DNA of 64,000 bases from Dehalococcoidia bacterium (GCA_009692665.1 SHYT01000003.1:62001-126000), one strand, 5' to 3'; positions 11,223 to 21,374 are shown, numbered from the stretch's first letter. Numbers and translations are program-made. Notes: generated from the letters alone by a model not told the origin.

Positions 11223-11327
11223 ATGGCAAAACTGGAAAGCAGAAGTACGCCAATTCGTGGATTGGCGCAACAGAGATCGTGGATTGGGCGGCGCTGGCGG
11301 CAGGACTCGCAGCACTTCAACCAGTAA
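11223..11327 (+). CDS. Putative 34-aa small ORF with two Trp codons between T-box terminator and trpE
   Basis: GTGGAGGTTGAC ATG...; MAKLESRSTPIRGLAQQRSWIGRRWRQDSQHFNQ*. Confidence 0.4.
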   Translation: MAKLESRSTPIRGLAQQRSWIGRRWRQDSQHFNQ

Positions 11328-11368
11328 GTACGCCTGGCAGTTCAAAATCGGAATCGTAGGGGAGAGTC

Positions 11369-12847
11369 ATGTACTATCCATCGTTAGAAGACGTAAAGAA
11401 GCTGGCTGACCAGGGAAATCTGGTGCCGGTGTACCGCGAGCTCAACGCCGACCTGGAAACGCCGGTGACGGCCTACCTGAAGGTGGCGCGCAAGCCATAC
11501 TCGTTCCTGCTGGAGAGCGTTGAGGGCGGCGAACGGCTGGCGCGCTATAGCTTCATTGGCACGGAACCATCGTGGGTGCTGAAGACGGGCGCGGGCCAAA
11601 AGGCGGGCGAGGTTGACCCACTGACACTGCTTCAGAACAAGCTGGCAAACTACAAAGTCGTGCAGGTGCCGGGCTTGCCGCGTTTCCACGGCGGCGCCGT
11701 TGGCTACCTGGGTTATGACGCGGTGCGCTATTTTGAGCCGCGTGTGCCAAAGCCGCAGAACGACACGCTTGGGCTGCCGGAATCGGTGTTCATGCTGACC
11801 GATAACATGATCATTTTTGACCATGTGCAACACAAGATAAAAGTCGTGAGTCATATGCCGCTGAAGGGTGACGATGCTGTTGTTGAGAAGACGTACGCAA
11901 GGGCGGTCGCGCACATAGAAAGACTGGTGAGGCGGCTTGAGCGGCCGCTCAAGAGTTCATGGCTCCGTGCATACTCGCACGACGGGCAGACGGCGCCGGC
12001 GCCAAAGTTTACAAGCAACTTCACGCGGGAAGACTACCACCTGGCGGTGCTGCGCGCTCAGGAGTACATCAAGGCGGGTGACGTCATTCAGGTGGTGCTC
12101 TCCCAAAGACTAGCAGTGCCAACCCAGGCGGAGCCATTAGACCTGTACCGCGCGCTACGGGCTATCAACCCGTCGCCGTATATGTATTACCTGGCGCTAG
12201 ACGACTTCGCCGTGGTGGGCGCATCACCGGAACTGCTTATTCGAGTGGAGGACGGCGTGCTGGAGAACCACCCTATCGCGGGCACGCGGCGGCGCGGATA
12301 CTCGCCGGAAGAGGACGAGACGCTGGAGAAAGAACTGGTGACAAACGAGAAGGAGCGCGCCGAACACATCATGCTGGTGGACCTGGGCCGCAACGACATT
12401 GGTCGGGTGAGCAAGCCGGGGACAGTTAAGGTCACACAGTTGATGGACGTGGAGAAGTATTCGCATGTGATGCACCTGGTATCGCATGTGACTGGGGAGC
12501 TGCGCACGGACTACTCGGTGTACGACGCGCTGCGTGCATCGTTCCCGGCTGGCACCGTATCAGGCGCGCCGAAGATTCGCGCCATGGAGATCATCGCAGA
12601 GCTGGAGGGCCTGGCGCGCGGAGCATATGCGGGCGCGGTGGGGTACTTCAGCTTTGCGGGGAACATGGACACCGCCATCTGCATCCGCACAATGGTGGTG
12701 AAGGATGGCGCCGCGTATATCCAGGCCGGCGGCGGCATTGTGTACGACAGCGACCCGGAGGCGGAGTACCAGGAGACCCTGGCGAAGGCCCAGGCCGCGC
12801 TCCGCGCCATTGCCCAGGCGAACGCTGCACTTGAGGTGAAACAATGA
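11369..12847 (+). CDS. trpE: Anthranilate synthase component I
   Basis: Chorismate-binding domain: GDVIQVVLSQR, ASPELL, GTRRRG, LVDLGRNDIGRVS, GAPKIRAMEII. Confidence 0.97.
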   Translation: MYYPSLEDVKKLADQGNLVPVYRELNADLETPVTAYLKVARKPYSFLLESVEGGERLARYSFIGTEPSWVLKTGAGQKAGEVDPLTLLQNKLANYKVVQVPGLPRFHGGAVGYLGYDAVRYFEPRVPKPQNDTLGLPESVFMLTDNMIIFDHVQHKIKVVSHMPLKGDDAVVEKTYARAVAHIERLVRRLERPLKSSWLRAYSHDGQTAPAPKFTSNFTREDYHLAVLRAQEYIKAGDVIQVVLSQRLAVPTQAEPLDLYRALRAINPSPYMYYLALDDFAVVGASPELLIRVEDGVLENHPIAGTRRRGYSPEEDETLEKELVTNEKERAEHIMLVDLGRNDIGRVSKPGTVKVTQLMDVEKYSHVMHLVSHVTGELRTDYSVYDALRASFPAGTVSGAPKIRAMEIIAELEGLARGAYAGAVGYFSFAGNMDTAICIRTMVVKDGAAYIQAGGGIVYDSDPEAEYQETLAKAQAALRAIAQANAALEVKQ

Positions 12848-13875
12848 GCGAAGTCGCCACTAAGCCCGCCGCGGGAGGCCCCATTCGTGTTCTCTCCGGC
12901 ATCCAGCCAACAGGCAATCTGCACATTGGCAACTACATTGGCGCAGTCACGCAGTGGGTAGCCATGCAGCAGCCAGACTCGGAGAACTTCTACTGCATCG
13001 TTGACCTGCACGCCATCACGGTGCCGCAGGATCCCAAGGAGCTGCGCAAGAAAACGCGCGAGGTTGCCGCAATTCTGCTGGCAGCGGGCATTGATCCAAA
13101 GAGGTCCGTGCTGTTCGTGCAGTCGCAGGTGCTGGCGCATACAGAATTGGCGTGGATTCTCAGTTGTGTGACGCCGTACGGATGGCTGGCGCGCATGACG
13201 CAGTTTAAAGACAAGTCGCAGAAGCAGCGGGAGGACACCAGCGCGGGACTGCTCACCTATCCAGTGCTGATGGCGGCGGATATCTTGCTCTACCAGGCAA
13301 GCCAGGTGCCGGTGGGCGAAGACCAGAAGCAACACCTGGAGCTCACGCGCGATATTGCCATGCGGTTCAACCGCATGTTTGGCGAAACGTTCCGGATTCC
13401 CGAGCCTCGCATTTTGGACGTGGGCGCACGCATTATGGGCCTGGACGACCCGGTGAAAAAGATGAGCAAGAGTGAAGAGAACCCTAGCCACGCGGTAAAC
13501 CTAATGGACCCGCCGGACGTTATCCGGCGCAAGTTTCAGCGGGCCACCACGGACTCGCTGGCAACAATCGCGTTCACCGAAGAGCAGGCAGGCGTCTTCA
13601 ACCTGCTCACCATCTACCAGTCGTTCACCGGCCAGTCTCGCGAGGCAATTGAAGCGCAGTTCGCGGGCAGGGGGTATGGCGACTTGAAGAAAGCGGTGGC
13701 CGAGGCGGTCATTGAAGGGCTAAAGCCGCTTCAAGAACGGTATGCGGTATTTGCCAAAGACCCAGGCCAGCTTGACGCGCTCCTGAAAGAGGGCGCGGCT
13801 AAGGCGAGCGCTGTTGCCAATCGCACGATTGCTACCGTGTGGGAACGCGTTGGCCTCGGTATAGGCGGGGGCTGA
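12844..13875 (+). CDS. trpS: Tryptophanyl-tRNA synthetase
   Basis: SGIQPTGNLHIGNYIGA, PVGEDQKQHLELTRDIA, KKMSKS. Confidence 0.97.
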   Translation: MSEVATKPAAGGPIRVLSGIQPTGNLHIGNYIGAVTQWVAMQQPDSENFYCIVDLHAITVPQDPKELRKKTREVAAILLAAGIDPKRSVLFVQSQVLAHTELAWILSCVTPYGWLARMTQFKDKSQKQREDTSAGLLTYPVLMAADILLYQASQVPVGEDQKQHLELTRDIAMRFNRMFGETFRIPEPRILDVGARIMGLDDPVKKMSKSEENPSHAVNLMDPPDVIRRKFQRATTDSLATIAFTEEQAGVFNLLTIYQSFTGQSREAIEAQFAGRGYGDLKKAVAEAVIEGLKPLQERYAVFAKDPGQLDALLKEGAAKASAVANRTIATVWERVGLGIGGG

Positions 13876-13955
13876 GCACATGGCAATTGCAGGGGAGAGC
13901 CGGACTAATATGAAACCAGGTCCGGACGGCTCCCGGACATGATGTGGTGTAGGAG

Positions 13956-14105
13956 ATGAGTAGCATGGACGCTTATCGCCCGGAAGACATACGAGTATCG
14001 AAGATACTCGGCCAGCCTCAGCAACAGACCTTCTTCGTTAAAACTGTTGGGAATTGTAGGCAAATGTGGACAAGAGCTGGTGAGTTCAGCCGGCAAAGCT
14101 GGTAG
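13956..14105 (+). CDS. Putative 49-aa small ORF with Trp-containing C-terminus, upstream of trpG
   Basis: GTAGGAG SD then ATG; MSSMDAYRPEDIRVSKILGQPQQQTFFVKTVGNCRQMWTRAGEFSRQSW*. Confidence 0.35.
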   Translation: MSSMDAYRPEDIRVSKILGQPQQQTFFVKTVGNCRQMWTRAGEFSRQSW

Positions 14106-14201
14106 GAAATAGACGGCATAGTTGGTGGCAGGTTGGCAGCCTAGGACTACAAATTGGGTTGTTGGGCCAAAGCCGATAACAACACGGATAGGGAGACGCA
14201 C

Positions 14202-14780
14202 ATGTTAGTGCTCATCGACAATTACGACAGCTTCACCTACAACTTGTATCAGTACCTTTCTGAGCTTGGCGCGGAGGTCGTCGTCGTCCGCAACGATAAG
14301 ATGTCTATTGCGGAGATTGAGGCAATGCGGCCGGAGCACATCGTCGTATCCCCGGGGCCATGCACGCCGAGAGAGGCGGGGATATCCGATGAGGTCATCC
14401 GCCACTTTGGGCCCAAGATACCGGTGCTGGGCGTGTGCTTAGGCCATCAGTGCATAGGTGACGTGTTCGGCGCCAAGGTGGACCGGGCGGGCGAGATTAT
14501 GCACGGCAAGACGTCTCTGATTTACCATGACGGCAAGGGCGTCTTTGCTGGACTTCCTAGCCCGTTTGAGGCTATCCGATATCACTCGCTGGTCATCTAC
14601 CCGGAGACGCTGCCACCCGATTTGGAGATAACCGCGCGGACAGAGAAAGGTCTTATAATGGGTGTTCGCCACAAGCGGTACCCCATTGAGGGGGTGCAGT
14701 TCCATCCGGAATCCATCATGACCAAGGTGGGCAAGCAACTCCTTAACAATTTCTTGGCGATGCCCGTTCCGGCACAATAA
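14202..14780 (+). CDS. trpG: Anthranilate synthase component II (glutamine amidotransferase)
   Basis: [40 protein letters not shown]. Confidence 0.97.
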   Translation: MLVLIDNYDSFTYNLYQYLSELGAEVVVVRNDKMSIAEIEAMRPEHIVVSPGPCTPREAGISDEVIRHFGPKIPVLGVCLGHQCIGDVFGAKVDRAGEIMHGKTSLIYHDGKGVFAGLPSPFEAIRYHSLVIYPETLPPDLEITARTEKGLIMGVRHKRYPIEGVQFHPESIMTKVGKQLLNNFLAMPVPAQ

Positions 14781-14898
14781 GCCCGGAACGTCATGTCACG
14801 GTGAGTTCTTTTCCCGTACACCGGGACGGGAATAGGTGTGGAGGCAGAGGCTCTTGTTGACGCTGGAAACGCTCAACGGCGAGTGGGGGAGGTGGCTC

Positions 14899-15126
14899 AT
14901 GGACATGCTGACATTAGCAACGAAGCACCAGGAGACCTGCAAAGCGCTCTCGCGCAAACCACGCGCAGATCTGTTGCTTTGGTATGCGGACTTAGGCGTG
15001 GAAGTGGACGATAACGAAGAGGTCGTCGACTACCATTGTCCAATCTGTGGCCGGCGGCGCACCATGCCGCTGGAGTTGTTTGTGTGTGTGGGCGAACGCA
15101 CCGACCTCCGCTGCAGCGAGTACTAG
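14899..15126 (+). CDS. Small CxxC (zinc-ribbon-like) hypothetical protein
   Basis: GGGGAGGTGG SD; MDMLTLATKHQETC...YHCPICGRRRT...C..C..; possibly continues past TAG codons. Confidence 0.5.
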   Translation: MDMLTLATKHQETCKALSRKPRADLLLWYADLGVEVDDNEEVVDYHCPICGRRRTMPLELFVCVGERTDLRCSEY

Positions 15127-15224
15127 GGCGACCCGGACGAGCGCGACGGCGAATAGCACTACCATAACGTGGATCCAACGTGACCCGGAAATACCAGCTC
15201 ATGGGGAGCTGAAGGGAGAGGCGC

Positions 15225-15458
15225 ATGGCCGTTCGAGCATTTGTGCTCATCACCGTGGATGCACTGCGGACTCGTGAGGTGATTGACCAGCTAAAGAAAG
15301 GCAAGCGCATCAAGACGGTCAACGAAGTGCTTGGCCCGTACGACATCGTGGCGGAGATTGAATCACCGGAACTGGATGATGTGACCAGCATTCTGCGCGA
15401 GGACATCCGGCCCGTCTCCGGCATCCGCAATACACTGACCTGCGTGGTCGTGCGCTAG
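15225..15458 (+). CDS. Stand-alone Lrp/AsnC ligand-binding (RAM) domain protein
   Basis: 77 aa: AFVLITVDALRTREVIDQLKKGKRIKTVNEVLGPYDIVAEIES...; matches AsnC C-terminal domain, no HTH. Confidence 0.85.
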   Translation: MAVRAFVLITVDALRTREVIDQLKKGKRIKTVNEVLGPYDIVAEIESPELDDVTSILREDIRPVSGIRNTLTCVVVR

Positions 15459-15500
15459 TATAGCCAGCACCGCGTGCCGAGTTGGTGAGGATAGGCGCCC

Positions 15501-16514
15501 ATGATTCGTGAAGCAATTGACGCGGCTGTCTCCGGCCGCAACCTGACGGAGCAGGAAGCCGCCGTGTGCATGGAAGAGATCATGACCGGAACGGCTACGT
15601 CCGCGCAGATTGCCGCGCTCCTGACTGCCTTGCGCATCAAGGGTGAGACTGCTGACGAGATCGCGGGCATGGCGCGGGTGATGCGCGACAAGGCCTTGCG
15701 TGTGGATGTTGCTGGCCCACTTCTGGACGTGGTTGGCACAGGTGGCGACGGCAAAGGCACCTTTAACATTTCCACTACTAGCGCGCTCGTCGTTGCGGGC
15801 GCGGGAGTGCGCATCGCCAAGCACGGCAACCGCGCGGCTTCTGGCATCACCGGCAGCGCCGACTTGCTGGAGGCGTGTGGCGTGAAGCTGGCGCTAAGTC
15901 CTGCCAGCGTCAAGCGCTGCATCGAAGAAGTCGGCATCGGCTTCATGTTTGCGCCCGCCTATCACCCGGCCATGAAGTTCGCCGCGCCCGTGCGCCGCGA
16001 AATCGGCATCCGTACCATCTTCAACGTGCTGGGGCCGCTGACAAACCCAGCATTCGCGCAATACCAACTCGTTGGCGTGGCGCAGGAGCGATTGGGCAGC
16101 CTGGTGGCGCACGCCTTTTTGGCGCTCGGCTCCAAGCACGCGCTTGTGGTGCATGGTGAGGATGGCATCGATGAGCTGACGCTGTCCGGCCCATCGCGTG
16201 TGTGGGAAGTGCAGCACGGCGCCGTCAAGGAAGCCCGCATGACGCCTGAAGACGCGGGCTTGAAGCGCGTTCCCACCGATGCCTTGAAGGGAGGCGACGC
16301 TCAAGCTAACAAGGTCGCGCTGGATAAACTTCTGCACGGCACGCCCGGCCCTATCCGTGACGTCGTGCTGTACAACTCGGCCGCCGCGCTCTTGGCCGCC
16401 GACCAGGTCAAAACGCTCAAAGAAGGCGTACAAAAGGCGGCCGCGTCCATTGACCAGGGCCAGGCGCTGAAGAAACTGCAAGCGCTGATGGAACTCAGCC
16501 AGAAACTGGAGTAG
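15501..16514 (+). CDS. trpD: Anthranilate phosphoribosyltransferase
   Basis: VVGTGGDGKGTFNIST, KHGNRAASGITGSADLLEACG, RTIFNVLGPLTNPA. Confidence 0.97.
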   Translation: MIREAIDAAVSGRNLTEQEAAVCMEEIMTGTATSAQIAALLTALRIKGETADEIAGMARVMRDKALRVDVAGPLLDVVGTGGDGKGTFNISTTSALVVAGAGVRIAKHGNRAASGITGSADLLEACGVKLALSPASVKRCIEEVGIGFMFAPAYHPAMKFAAPVRREIGIRTIFNVLGPLTNPAFAQYQLVGVAQERLGSLVAHAFLALGSKHALVVHGEDGIDELTLSGPSRVWEVQHGAVKEARMTPEDAGLKRVPTDALKGGDAQANKVALDKLLHGTPGPIRDVVLYNSAAALLAADQVKTLKEGVQKAAASIDQGQALKKLQALMELSQKLE

Positions 16515-16517
16515 GCG

Positions 16518-17318
16518 ATGCCCAACCTCCTAGACCCCATCGTCGAAGCCAAGCGCAAAGAAGTCGCTGAGCGCAAGGTGCAGACGCCGTTGGCGGAGCT
16601 GGAAAAGCGCATAGCGGCTGAGCCCATGCCGTTCAACTTCTCCGGTGCGCTCTGGGGCCAGTCCATGCGCCTCATCGCCGAAGTGAAGAAGGCATCGCCG
16701 TCCAAGGGCCTTCTTATGCCTGACTTTGACCCCGTGCGCCTCGCAACCACCTACGCGCGGAACGGCGCTGCCGCTATTTCCTGTCTGACTGACCAGCACT
16801 TCCAGGGCACCATTGACCATCTGCGCATCGTGAAGGATGCGGTGAAGGCCAAGAAAGTCCCCGTGCTCCGCAAGGACTTTGTGATTGACCAGTACCAGCT
16901 TTTTGAAGCGCGGGCGTACGGCGCTGACGCCTCGCTGCTCATCGTGGCCATTCTTCAGCCGCAGGAGCTAAAAGACCTCATGAAGCAGGCGAAGATGCTC
17001 TGGCTCCAGTGCCTGGTTGAGGTGCATACGGAAGAAGATCTCGCGCAGGCGGTGGACGCGGGTGCAGAGGTCATCGGAATCAACAACCGCGACCTGCACA
17101 CTTTCCACACCACGTTAGACGTGACGGAGCGCATTGCACCGAAGGTGCCGCGCGGCAAAGTCCTCGTCAGCGAAAGCGGCATCAGCACGCACGCTGACGT
17201 GCAGCGCCTCTCCAAGCTTGGCGTCCACGCCATCCTCGTTGGCGAGGCGCTGGTCACTTCCAAGGACATTGGCGCGAAGATGCACGAACTGGTTGGCGCG
17301 GGCGTTCCCGCACGCTGA
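16518..17318 (+). CDS. trpC: Indole-3-glycerol phosphate synthase
   Basis: AEVKKASPSKG, VLRKDFVIDQYQ, EVIGINNRDL, SESGI. Confidence 0.97.
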   Translation: MPNLLDPIVEAKRKEVAERKVQTPLAELEKRIAAEPMPFNFSGALWGQSMRLIAEVKKASPSKGLLMPDFDPVRLATTYARNGAAAISCLTDQHFQGTIDHLRIVKDAVKAKKVPVLRKDFVIDQYQLFEARAYGADASLLIVAILQPQELKDLMKQAKMLWLQCLVEVHTEEDLAQAVDAGAEVIGINNRDLHTFHTTLDVTERIAPKVPRGKVLVSESGISTHADVQRLSKLGVHAILVGEALVTSKDIGAKMHELVGAGVPAR

Positions 17319-17971
17319 TGCTCGTCAAAATCTGCGGCCTTCGCGAACCGGCACACGCCTTGGCTGCGGCTGAGTCGGGTGCTGACCTCCTTGGCATGAT
17401 TTTCGTTCCCAGTACCCGACGCTACATCACGCCAGACCAGGCACGCGCCATTGTCCAAGCAGTCCGCAAAGCACGCGGCGCAAATGCCCCGAAGCTCATC
17501 GGCGTCTTTCAGAACCAGCCGATTGCCCAGGTGAACGAACTCGCCCAAGGTGTTGGGCTTGACTACGTGCAGCTTGCCGGCAACGAGTCCAACGATTTCT
17601 GCAAGCAGTCCGCTCTGCCTCCACTCAAGGTTCTGCACGTACGTGCAGACCGGCCGCGCGAGCAGACCATTGCCGAATTGGACACGCGCCTCAGCGAGTT
17701 GAACACGGCCGGATGGCTCGCCATGCTGGACAAGTATTTGGACGCGCAGGGCGGCGGGACGGGCCAGACCTTTGACTGGACCATCGCCGCGGAGCTTGCT
17801 GGGCGCGGGCACCGTTTTCTGCTGGCTGGCGGCCTGACGTCGGAGAACGTGTCGCAAGCTGTGCGTGCAGCGCATCCGTTCGGCGTCGACGTGTCCAGCG
17901 GGGTTGAGACGAGCGGCGCCAAAGACATCGCCAAGATTCAGGCGTTCATTAAGGTGGCACGCACCGCCTAG
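17318..17971 (+). CDS. trpF: Phosphoribosylanthranilate isomerase
   Basis: VKICGLREPAHALAAAESGADLLGMIFVP, VDVSSGVETSGAKD. Confidence 0.96.
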   Translation: MLVKICGLREPAHALAAAESGADLLGMIFVPSTRRYITPDQARAIVQAVRKARGANAPKLIGVFQNQPIAQVNELAQGVGLDYVQLAGNESNDFCKQSALPPLKVLHVRADRPREQTIAELDTRLSELNTAGWLAMLDKYLDAQGGGTGQTFDWTIAAELAGRGHRFLLAGGLTSENVSQAVRAAHPFGVDVSSGVETSGAKDIAKIQAFIKVARTA

Positions 17972-17979
17972 CAGGACTG

Positions 17980-18432
17980 ATGTCGTGGCTCTTCATTGCC
18001 GCAGTTGCCGTCGTAGCGCTCCTCGTTCTCGGCGGTGCCATCTACGGCGGCGGCACAAACATCCAGGGCGGCCTGCGCGAGGCGCAGCGCATCCTGGGCA
18101 AGCACAAGCTCGGCATGAAACAGGTGATCCTCATCACGGACGGGCAGCCGACAACGTACACCACCGACGACGGCCACGTGGTGGGGTGGGGGCGGTTCCG
18201 CGCCACGCCGGACGTGCTGGCGGCGACTCTCAAAGAGCTATCGCGATGCACCAAGGACAACATCACCATTAACACCTTCATGATGACCAACCAGGACCGC
18301 ACGTTGACGGAGTTTGTGCGGATGATGGCGGAGATCAATAACGGCCGCGCGTTCTTCACTACTCCTAACCACCTTGGCGAGTACATCCTGGTTGACTACC
18401 TGGGCAAAAAGAGCAAGATTTTAGGCGGCTAA
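17980..18432 (+). CDS. C-terminal part of a VWA-domain protein fused to a TM segment (likely chimeric/relic)
   Basis: N-terminal hydrophobic helix then GGTNIQGGLREAQRIL...VILITDGQPT...FFTTPNHLGEYILVDYLGKK; lacks the DxSxS half. Confidence 0.6.
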   Translation: MSWLFIAAVAVVALLVLGGAIYGGGTNIQGGLREAQRILGKHKLGMKQVILITDGQPTTYTTDDGHVVGWGRFRATPDVLAATLKELSRCTKDNITINTFMMTNQDRTLTEFVRMMAEINNGRAFFTTPNHLGEYILVDYLGKKSKILGG

Positions 18433-18574
18433 CGGGCTCGTCGCGTGAATCTCCGCATCCGCTCCATTGTTGCTGACCCTTCCTCCAGGTCTTGGGCAAT
18501 GGCGAGGCGTTTTCAGGGAGCCTGAGCCGCATATCCGCTATCATGGGTGAGTCAGTTCGCCTTCAGGAGATGCC

Positions 18575-19783
18575 ATGGCTACTTCCAAAACAACAGGGAA
18601 AGTGCCTGACGAGCAAGGCCGCTTTGGCCCGTACGGCGGGCGGTTTGTGCCCGAGACGCTCATGGGCGCGCTGGACGAACTGACGAAGGCGTATGACGCG
18701 GCTCGGAACGACGCGGCGTTTCAGGCCGAGCTGGTGTCGCTGCTAAAGAGCTATGTGGGACGGCCTACGCCTCTGACGTTTGCCGATAACCTCTCAAGGA
18801 AACTCGGGGGTGCCCGCATTTACCTTAAGAGAGAAGACCTGGCGCATACGGGGGCGCACAAGATTAACAACGCCATCGGGCAGGCGCTGCTGGCCAAGCG
18901 GCTTGGGAAGCACCGGATCATCGCGGAGACGGGCGCGGGCCAGCACGGAGTCGCCACGGCAACGGTGTGCGCAAAGCTGGGGATGGAGTGCATCGTCTAC
19001 ATGGGCAGCGAGGATATTGTGCGCCAAGCTCCGAACGTGCTCCGCATGCGGCTGCTGGGCGCGAAAGTCGTCCCCGTAGTGAGTGGCAGCAAGACGCTGA
19101 AAGACGCTATTAACGAGGCGGTTCGCGATTGGGTAACGAACATCCGCACGACGCACTACCTCCTGGGCAGCGCCGTGGGGCCGCACCCGTACCCGATGAT
19201 GGTGCGCGACTTCCAATCGGTGATCGGGCTCGAGGCACGGCAGCAGATTCTGGACGCCGAGGGGCGCTTGCCTGACTACGTGGTAGCGTGTGTGGGCGGC
19301 GGGAGCAACGCCATCGGCACGTTCCATCCGTTTGTGGACGATTCTGGTGTGCACCTAGTGGGCGTAGAGGCCGGAGGCCAAGGTATGGAGACAGGGAAGC
19401 ATGCGGCGACGCTGACGGCGGGCCGGCCGGGGGTACTGCACGGGTCGTACTCGTACCTCCTGCAGGACCACGACGGGCAGGTGCTGGAGGCGTACAGCAT
19501 ATCGGCGGGTTTGGACTATCCGGGGGTGGGGCCCGAGCACTCGTACTTGAAAGATATGGGGCGGGCGACGTACGTGAATGTGACGGACGCGCAGGCGCTG
19601 GAGGCGTTTCAACTGCTGTGCCGCACGGAGGGGATCATCCCTGCGCTGGAGCCTTCGCACGCGCTGGCGTACGTGCGGGAGCTGGCGCCTCGGCTGGCGA
19701 AGGACAACATCGTGGTGATGTGCTTGAGCGGACGCGGGGACAAGGACATGCCGATTATCACGAAGGCACTCGGCATGACTTAG
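18575..19783 (+). CDS. trpB: Tryptophan synthase beta chain
   Basis: [39 protein letters not shown]. Confidence 0.98.
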   Translation: MATSKTTGKVPDEQGRFGPYGGRFVPETLMGALDELTKAYDAARNDAAFQAELVSLLKSYVGRPTPLTFADNLSRKLGGARIYLKREDLAHTGAHKINNAIGQALLAKRLGKHRIIAETGAGQHGVATATVCAKLGMECIVYMGSEDIVRQAPNVLRMRLLGAKVVPVVSGSKTLKDAINEAVRDWVTNIRTTHYLLGSAVGPHPYPMMVRDFQSVIGLEARQQILDAEGRLPDYVVACVGGGSNAIGTFHPFVDDSGVHLVGVEAGGQGMETGKHAATLTAGRPGVLHGSYSYLLQDHDGQVLEAYSISAGLDYPGVGPEHSYLKDMGRATYVNVTDAQALEAFQLLCRTEGIIPALEPSHALAYVRELAPRLAKDNIVVMCLSGRGDKDMPIITKALGMT

Positions 19784-20084
19784 TCCTGCACCATAAGGGC
19801 TTGAGATGGGTACATTTATGAGCGGGATGCTCCTCGCGATTTTGATGAGTGCGAGTTCCACTCTGGAAAGCTGTACACGAAGCATCCAGTCAGCCGCGGA
19901 CTGTGTCGTCATTTCAGTCTCTCCATACTGGATACACTTCACCATACCTCTCAGCGCAGGTGTAGGAAACCCCTTAGATTTTAGGAACTCCTGTAGTGCG
20001 GTTAAGCCATTCTGCTAATGTAGAATAGATGCTGGATTTAGCGGCACTCTGTGTTCCTCTTCGTGACCCCATGAAAGGAGCTTC

Positions 20085-21374
20085 ATGACAACCGCGCCCA
20101 ACTACCAGGCGCCCGCCACCCTTCGCAAGCAAGACCCTCAATTGGCAGCCGCGCTTGAAAAAGAGATGCGCCGCCAGGTGGAGTCCGTCATCCTTATTGC
20201 ATCGGAAAACTACGCGTCCAGGGCAGTCATGGAAGCCACCGGCTCGGTAATGACGAACAAGTACGCGGAAGGGTATCCCGGCAGGCGCTACTATGGCGGC
20301 TGTGAATTTGTGGACGTTGCGGAAAACTTGGCGATTGAACGCGCCAAGAAGCTGTTTGGCGCGGAGCATGCAAACGTGCAGCCGCACTCCGGCACACAGG
20401 CGAACATGGCGGCGTACTTCGCGCTACTCCAGCCAAACGACGTGGTCATGGGCATGAAACTGGATCAGGGGGGCCACCTCTCCCACGGCAGTCCTGTGAA
20501 CTTCTCAGGCAAGACATACAAGTTTACAGCGTACGGTGTTGACCGCGAGACGGAGCGCATCGACTTTGCTGAGGTAGAGCGGCTAGCCAAGGAGCATCGG
20601 CCCAAGCTTATTGTCGCGGGTGCAACCGCCTACCCACGCACTATAGACTTTGCACGCTTCCGCGCTATTGCAGATGAGATCGGCGCAATGTTGATGGTCG
20701 ACATGGCGCACATTGCAGGACTCGTGGCGGGCGGTGCGCACCCAACGCCGGTAGGCCACGCGCAGATTGTGACGACCACTACGCACAAGTCGCTGCGCGG
20801 TCCTCGTGCGGCGATGGTGCTATCCACGCAGGCGCTGGCCGCGAATGTCGACCGTGCGGTGTTCCCTCAGGCACAGGGCGGGCCGTTCATGAACGTGATT
20901 GCTGCGAAAGCCGTGTGCTTTGATGAGGCGCTAAAGCCGGGGTTCAAGCAGTACGCAGCACGAATTGTGGAGAACGCCAAAGCACTGGCGCAGACGTTGC
21001 AAAGCAATAAAATCCGCATCGTATCTGGCGGCACGGACAACCACCTGATGCTGGTTGATGTGGGATCGCTGGGCCTGACGGGCAGGGACGCCGAGGAATC
21101 GCTGGGGCGTGCGAACATCCATCTGAACCGCAATACCATCCCGTACGACACGAAGCCCGCGCGCGTAACCAGCGGTCTGCGCATTGGCACGCCGGCGGTC
21201 GCCTCTCGCGGCATGGGGCCAAAAGAGATGACTCAGGTGGGCGAGGCCATTGTGGAGGTGCTGGCGCACATGGGCGACGCCAGCGTGGAGAAGCGCGTTG
21301 GCGAGCGCATGGCCAAGATGGCGAGCGGATTCCCGGTGCCGGGGATTACAGCGGACAGCGGGTGGCCTCTGTAG
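20085..21374 (+). CDS. glyA: Serine hydroxymethyltransferase
   Basis: [36 protein letters not shown]. Confidence 0.98.
   Translation: MTTAPNYQAPATLRKQDPQLAAALEKEMRRQVESVILIASENYASRAVMEATGSVMTNKYAEGYPGRRYYGGCEFVDVAENLAIERAKKLFGAEHANVQPHSGTQANMAAYFALLQPNDVVMGMKLDQGGHLSHGSPVNFSGKTYKFTAYGVDRETERIDFAEVERLAKEHRPKLIVAGATAYPRTIDFARFRAIADEIGAMLMVDMAHIAGLVAGGAHPTPVGHAQIVTTTTHKSLRGPRAAMVLSTQALAANVDRAVFPQAQGGPFMNVIAAKAVCFDEALKPGFKQYAARIVENAKALAQTLQSNKIRIVSGGTDNHLMLVDVGSLGLTGRDAEESLGRANIHLNRNTIPYDTKPARVTSGLRIGTPAVASRGMGPKEMTQVGEAIVEVLAHMGDASVEKRVGERMAKMASGFPVPGITADSGWPL

Noticed and set aside
12511-13491. 326-aa minus-strand ORF over trpE/trpS
   Set aside because: Shadow ORF; both sense genes are unambiguous
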